Of a stretch of 9,060 nt of DNA, positions 6,227 to 9,060 are shown one piece after another (position 1 is the first letter of the stretch; each line of letters opens with the position of its first letter). Source of the stretch: an uncultured Bacilli bacterium. GTDB lineage: Bacteria > Bacillota_I > Bacilli_A > RFN20 > CAG-449. A program made the position numbers and the translations under genes. Under the pieces are notes generated by a model that saw nothing but the letters and a program-made list of their open reading frames with translations, was not told where the DNA came from and did no database searches. The stretch spans positions 1 through 9,060 of the forward strand of contig CANQDY010000048.1 in assembly GCA_947593895.1 (NCBI GenBank), in the 5' to 3' direction.

Positions 6227-7060
6227 ATGAAGAAATTAATACCCTTATTATTTTTAATTTTATTTATTTACCTATTTTTGTTTAACAATCAAATTATAGT
6301 TCAATTAAAAATCGTAAATAATCTATATTTTCAAACATACATTATCAGTTTATTTCCTTTTATTTTATTCACTAATTTAGTTTTGAAATCTAATATTATC
6401 ATTGATATTCATCGCTTTTTAATTAAAAGAAACCTTTTTTTTCTTTTTGATGTTTTTATAATCATATTAACTATTTTAATTGGAATTCCGGGAAATATTG
6501 GTCTTTTAAATTATCTTAAGGATTCTAATATAATATCCAATGAAGAAAAACAAACATATATCAACTGTTTTGGAGGCATTTCTTTTCCATTTATTTACTT
6601 AGTTATTCTTCGTGAATGTACTAAAAAAATAATAATTATTTCCATTTTGATTGCCGTTGAAACTACTATATATTTTCTTAATCATCCAAACAAAGATTAC
6701 TTGGAGTTTGACTATAAGCCAACTAAAATATCATTAATTAATAAAACAGGTAATTCTTTATTCGTGATTTTATTTTTTCTTTTAACTTTTTCTTTATTTA
6801 CTATTCCATTTGACTTAATCAGTTATCCGTATAATTACTTTTTCAAAAGTTTGATTGAATTTTCATATAACCTAATCATTTTAAGTAAAATCAATTCTTT
6901 TCTTTCAAACATTCTTGTTGCAGCAACAATATCCTTTACTTCTTTGTCACTAATTGGACAAATTAAAGCAATGGATTTATCTTTTAATATATTTAAATAT
7001 ATTAAAAAAAGGGGTTTAATCACTCTCTATTACTTACCAATTTTATTTATTTTTCTTTAA
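6227..7060 (+). CDS. ylbJ: YlbJ-like sporulation integral membrane protein, shortened
   Basis: Very hydrophobic membrane protein of 277 residues with about seven to eight membrane segments. B. subtilis YlbJ is near 400 residues. It is a sigma E-controlled mother-cell protein needed for spore cortex formation and implicated in dipicolinic acid movement into the forespore. The match is by pattern and position. YIISLFPFILFTNLVL (38-53) corresponds to the SLFPFF region. GIPGNIGLLNYLKDSNIIS (86-104) corresponds to the GYPSGAKL segment. ISFTSLSLIGQIKAM (235-249) corresponds to the GGLSVHAQV region. The neighbour coaD (ylbI) is also next to ylbJ in Bacillus. No Shine-Dalgarno site precedes the ATG, and an in-frame stop at 6218-6220 rules out an upstream start. 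The stop overlaps the coaD stop by 14 bp, tail to tail. Loss of about 120 residues and of the usual Gly/Ala-rich character makes this a divergent member. Confidence 0.75.
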   Translation: MKKLIPLLFLILFIYLFLFNNQIIVQLKIVNNLYFQTYIISLFPFILFTNLVLKSNIIIDIHRFLIKRNLFFLFDVFIIILTILIGIPGNIGLLNYLKDSNIISNEEKQTYINCFGGISFPFIYLVILRECTKKIIIISILIAVETTIYFLNHPNKDYLEFDYKPTKISLINKTGNSLFVILFFLLTFSLFTIPFDLISYPYNYFFKSLIEFSYNLIILSKINSFLSNILVAATISFTSLSLIGQIKAMDLSFNIFKYIKKRGLITLYYLPILFIFL

Positions 7061-7517
7061 AACATTCAATAACACATGGTGGTACTAAATTAGAAATATC
7101 TACGCCTGACTGATAAAATTCTTTAACATAACTTGAAGAAATAAATCCCTTACCAAGTGAAGTCATTAAGAATACCATCTCTATATTGGGATCAATATAT
7201 TCATTTGCAGTCGCTAATTGGAACTCAAACTCGAAATCGGTAACCGCTCTAAGACCTCTAACAATCACTTGTGCATTAACTTCTTTAGCTTTATTAATTA
7301 CTAATCCATCAGTATAAATTACTTCGACATTTGGTATATCTTCAGTAGATTTTTTGAGCATTTTAATCTTTTCTTTCAGTGAAAAAAATGATTTTTTTCC
7401 CGGATTAATTGCTACGCAAACATATAATCTATCAAATAATTTACTTGCTCTAAAAATAATATCTAAATGTCCGTTTGTTACTGGATCAAAACTTCCCGGA
7501 TAAATTGCTATTTTCAT
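7047..7517 (-). CDS. coaD: phosphopantetheine adenylyltransferase
   Basis: CoaD (YlbI), 156 residues, usual length. It transfers AMP from ATP to 4'-phosphopantetheine, giving dephospho-CoA, the fourth step of the five-step CoA pathway, in the cytoplasm. The nucleotidyltransferase start YPGSFDPVTNGH (6-17) contains the TxGH motif that binds ATP. The stretch IVRGLRAVTDFEFEFQLA (residues 85-102) and ISSSYVKE are both diagnostic; the latter is the usual ISSSLVKE with one change. The ATG at 7515-7517 has GGAGG of the preceding gene's last codons just upstream; an in-frame TTG (7527-7529) before that site is rejected. Only 2 bp separate it from the rsmD stop, so the pair is co-transcribed and probably translationally coupled. 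Its 3' end overlaps the convergent ylbJ by 14 bp. Confidence 0.97.
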   Translation of the reverse strand: MKIAIYPGSFDPVTNGHLDIIFRASKLFDRLYVCVAINPGKKSFFSLKEKIKMLKKSTEDIPNVEVIYTDGLVINKAKEVNAQVIVRGLRAVTDFEFEFQLATANEYIDPNIEMVFLMTSLGKGFISSSYVKEFYQSGVDISNLVPPCVIECFKEK

Positions 7518-7519
7518 TC

Positions 7520-8056
7520 TTACCTCCAAAATATATTCACATGAATCATTCCATATTTATAGTGTTTAAATTTTTTAAAATGCGAATTTAATTTCATTTC
7601 AAAATCAGATTCCATTATTATTATTGCATCATCAGTCAACATTTCTTTAGAAAATAAGTAATCAATCGTAGTAGTATAAGCATCTTTTTGTTTATAAGGT
7701 GGATCAAGAAAAACTAATGAAAATTTTTTATCCTGATTACTCTCTAAAAAATCTTTATAGGATAATTTATAAACATAAGTTTCTTCCGAAATAGATAATT
7801 TCTTTATATTATTTTTGATTACATTTACTGCAATTTGATTATTATCTACAAAATAACATTTTTCTGCGCCACGAGATAAACTTTCAATTCCTAATGCGCC
7901 AGATCCTGCAAATAAATCTAATACTATTTTCCCTTTGATTTCATTACCAATAGCTGACATCAACGCTTCTCTTACTTTATCCATTGTTGGTCTGGTTGAT
8001 ACTATTTCCGGATAATCAATTAAACGATGGCGATATTTCCCTGCAACAATTCTCAT
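7520..8056 (-). CDS. rsmD: 16S rRNA (guanine(966)-N(2))-methyltransferase
   Basis: RsmD (YlbH), 178 residues, full length. It methylates N2 of G966 in 16S rRNA within the assembled small subunit, using S-adenosylmethionine. Diagnostic features are the N-terminal MRIVAGKYR, the STRPTMDKVREALMSAI segment (20-36), the SAM-binding DLFAGSGALGIESLSRGA (47-64) and the catalytic DPPY (118-121), followed by a short C-terminal domain. The ribosome site is weak (GGAAG about 9 nt upstream). The gene is separated from ylbF by 115 bp with a hairpin and a candidate promoter, so the rsmD-coaD pair may be expressed apart from ylbDEF. The ylbG gene that precedes it in Bacillus is missing. Confidence 0.96.
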   Translation of the reverse strand: MRIVAGKYRHRLIDYPEIVSTRPTMDKVREALMSAIGNEIKGKIVLDLFAGSGALGIESLSRGAEKCYFVDNNQIAVNVIKNNIKKLSISEETYVYKLSYKDFLESNQDKKFSLVFLDPPYKQKDAYTTTIDYLFSKEMLTDDAIIIMESDFEMKLNSHFKKFKHYKYGMIHVNIFWR

Positions 8057-8077
8057 AACATCTTTCTTCCAAAATTA

Positions 8078-8106
8078 AGTATAACCAATTTAGTATATTT
8101 TTTCTA
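8078..8106 (-). promoter_or_regulatory. candidate rsmD-coaD promoter
   Basis: On the minus strand TAGAAA (8101-8106, four of six -35 bases) stands 17 bp upstream of TATACT (8078-8083, five of six -10 bases). A start near 8071 would give a leader of about 15 nt before the rsmD ATG. A second TATACT lies just upstream, so the exact element is uncertain. Confidence 0.45.
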
Positions 8107-8155
8107 TATTCAACCAAAATAATATTGTGATTAATTTCACACGTTCCTCCATAAT

Positions 8156-8177
8156 AAGTAGGCAAAAATGCCTACTT
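8156..8177. terminator. hairpin at the 3' end of ylbF, possible weak terminator
   Basis: A perfect 8-bp stem AAGTAGGC (8156-8163) and GCCTACTT (8170-8177) with a 6-nt AT loop. The ylbF stop codon TAG (8172-8174) lies inside the stem. Read on the minus strand it is followed by ATTATGG rather than a T-run, so termination there would be weak. Read on the plus strand it is followed by three more T, but no plus-strand gene precedes it. It may instead protect the 3' end of the ylbDEF message. Confidence 0.5.
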
Positions 8178-8522
8178 TTTAATTGGTAAATTAAATATAC
8201 TAGATAATTTCAATTCAAGATAAAGCAAAGGTTCGTTTATTTTTTTCAATAATTCCAGGTACTCTTTCACCAAAGGATAAGAATTCAATTCATTATTTTT
8301 ATTAAATAATTTTTTCTGATACTCTTTGGCTTCTTCTGAATCAAATTTATAATGATTTAAAGTTGAATTATACTCACTTTGAGCAATATTAAATTCATTT
8401 ACAAGTTTCAAAACTTCATCATTACTTTTTAATTTATCTTCTAACTCTTTAATCGATTTTAATTCACAGCGATTATTCAACTCATCACTAAGCTTTTCTA
8501 TTTCTAAATAAATATCTTTCAT
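8172..8522 (-). CDS. ylbF: YlbF family regulator (RNase Y specificity/competence factor)
   Basis: YlbF/YmcA (Com_YlbF) family protein of 116 residues, shorter than the 149 of B. subtilis YlbF. In Bacillus, YlbF, YmcA and YaaT form a complex that directs RNase Y cleavage of selected mRNAs and affects competence, biofilm formation and sporulation. The sequence is an all-helical, charged, coiled-coil type: an N-terminal helix, then the KSIKELEDKLKSNDEVLKLVNEFNIAQ region (23-49), a second long helix and the NSYPLVKEYLELLKKIN segment (79-95), which is the most conserved part of the family. The C-terminal tail with Cys residues in some homologues is lacking; the only Cys is near residue 19. Its ATG overlaps the ylbE stop by one base (TAATG), implying coupled translation. 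Position between ylbE and rsmD matches Bacillus order and favours YlbF over its paralogue YmcA. Confidence 0.85.
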   Translation of the reverse strand: MKDIYLEIEKLSDELNNRCELKSIKELEDKLKSNDEVLKLVNEFNIAQSEYNSTLNHYKFDSEEAKEYQKKLFNKNNELNSYPLVKEYLELLKKINEPLLYLELKLSSIFNLPIKK

Positions 8523-8731
8523 TACATTAATTCTTTAGCTAATGTTAGCATCATCGACAAATCTTCAATCTTATCCACTAATCTTTTTCTTCTTTTTACC
8601 TTGTATTCTTCAACAAATGATTTTAATGAAGAAGGATTAAACGATAATTCCTTATGCCAATAAGGATTTTCTCTTAGATAAGTAAAATAGTCCTTATTCC
8701 TTTCAAACAGTATTATAACATCACTTCGCAT
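8522..8731 (-). CDS. ylbE: YlbE-like protein
   Basis: Small YlbE-family protein of 69 residues; family members are about 75-80 residues and of unknown function. Visible family features are the MRSDV start, the YLRENPYWHKELSFNPSSLKSF region (18-39), matching the conserved FIR-NP-WYR-L-R-P pattern, and a C-terminal helix ending in DLSMMLTLAKELM. The frame remains open upstream to 8788, but the ATG at 8729-8731 is chosen. GGAG lies 9 nt before it, at the end of ylbD, and the homologous N-terminus begins there. Only 1 bp separates it from the ylbD stop, and it overlaps ylbF by one base, so the three genes form a tight operon. An alternative ATG at 8738-8740 abuts the GGAG with no spacing and is unlikely. 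Confidence 0.85.
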   Translation of the reverse strand: MRSDVIILFERNKDYFTYLRENPYWHKELSFNPSSLKSFVEEYKVKRRKRLVDKIEDLSMMLTLAKELM

Positions 8732-8732
8732 T

Positions 8733-9060
8733 TTAGTCATCTCCACGAGAATAAGGTTTGGCTTTTTTTTCACGAGTATTTCTCTCATCTTGAGTTGTTG
8801 TTAACTCACCTAAAATGCTTAAAACTTTTCGCATTCCATTCAATCCATCAGCAATTTTATCAATGTCAATTCCGGAAAGCATATCAAAAAGTCCATTTAA
8901 TCCCGATTCTTTATTATCGTCACTACTTGTTCCCGCTTTACTTTCTGATTCTTTTTCTTCTTGCTTAAATATTTCATCCTCTTCACCATAAAGATCGTAA
9001 TGTTCATATAATTCTTGCCATGTCGTTTCCTTTTTATTTATCTTTTCTTTTAAGAATGGT
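8733..9060 (-). CDS. ylbD: YlbD-like spore coat protein, N-terminus outside window
   Basis: C-terminal 108 residues of a YlbD-type putative coat protein; the start lies beyond the right edge. Full-length members are about 130 residues, so only some 20-25 residues are missing. The conserved TTWQELYEHYDLYGEEDEIF stretch matches the TWQELYE-W-LLGEDD hallmark of the family. It is followed by an acidic Ser/Glu linker, an amphipathic helix with FDMLSGIDIDKIADGLNGM, and a tail PYSRGDD resembling the PF--RKD end of Bacillus YlbD. YlbD is annotated as a coat protein in B. subtilis, but its exact role is not well defined. The gene has no in-frame stop up to the window edge and is followed immediately by ylbE. 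Confidence 0.85.
   Translation of the reverse strand, partial: PFLKEKINKKETTWQELYEHYDLYGEEDEIFKQEEKESESKAGTSSDDNKESGLNGLFDMLSGIDIDKIADGLNGMRKVLSILGELTTTQDERNTREKKAKPYSRGDD

Noticed and set aside
6835..7023. 62-codon minus-strand open frame opposite ylbJ
   Set aside because: Antisense to the SL--Q motif region of the YlbJ-like protein; no ribosome site.
7375..7400. Near-perfect A-run/T-run palindrome inside coaD
   Set aside because: It encodes a Lys/Phe-rich stretch of the conserved protein with a 1-nt loop; composition explains it, so it is not called a terminator.
1..9060. CRISPR arrays, insertion sequences, tRNA or rRNA genes
   Set aside because: No regularly spaced repeats, transposase motifs, terminal inverted repeats or cloverleaf sequences were seen on either strand.

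Overview
The window is AT-rich (roughly 30% G+C by eye) and carries a mix of housekeeping and endospore genes. Five genes match the Bacillus subtilis ylbD-E-F-(G)-H-I-J neighbourhood, and a small Cys-rich protein looks like a CotD-type coat protein. This points to a spore-forming, low-GC member of the Bacilli. An Erysipelotrichia/Turicibacter-like or uncultured Mollicutes-adjacent lineage (RF39 type) fits best, but that placement is inference. Every Trp codon I checked is TGG. The stops are all TAA except one TAG.

Left part (1-4772), all on the minus strand. The reading order is yitT, gltX, glpK, acpP. The first three are closely packed (gaps of 11 and 35 bp) and look like one operon encoding a YitT membrane protein, a long glutamyl-tRNA synthetase and glycerol kinase. 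The acyl carrier protein gene follows glpK and has its own strong promoter with a perfect TATAAT. Positions 1-267 hold no recognisable gene.

Middle (4773-6226). A divergent promoter region drives yitT leftward. An extended -10 promoter drives a rightward gene for a one-pass membrane protein that I could not assign by family. Its outer domain reads like a thioredoxin fold that has lost the CxxC cysteines but keeps the cis-Pro-Thr segment; this is the most novel item here. Two back-to-back terminators separate it from a convergent CotD-like coat gene.

Right part (6227-9060). A short YlbJ-like sporulation membrane protein runs rightward and overlaps tail-to-tail with coaD. On the minus strand the reading order is ylbD (start outside the window), ylbE, ylbF, then a hairpin and promoter, then rsmD and coaD. 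Gene order follows B. subtilis except that ylbG is absent and ylbJ is inverted. The inversion brings ylbJ head-to-head with the coat gene across an 86-bp region containing two ATGCATAT boxes that resemble mother-cell sigma E/K -10 elements.

Functionally, glpK (glycerol 3-phosphate), acpP (acyl carrier) and coaD (CoA, the source of the ACP prosthetic group) serve lipid and cofactor metabolism. gltX and rsmD serve translation. ylbD, ylbJ and the CotD-like gene belong to spore coat or cortex formation. ylbF belongs to the RNase Y specificity complex.
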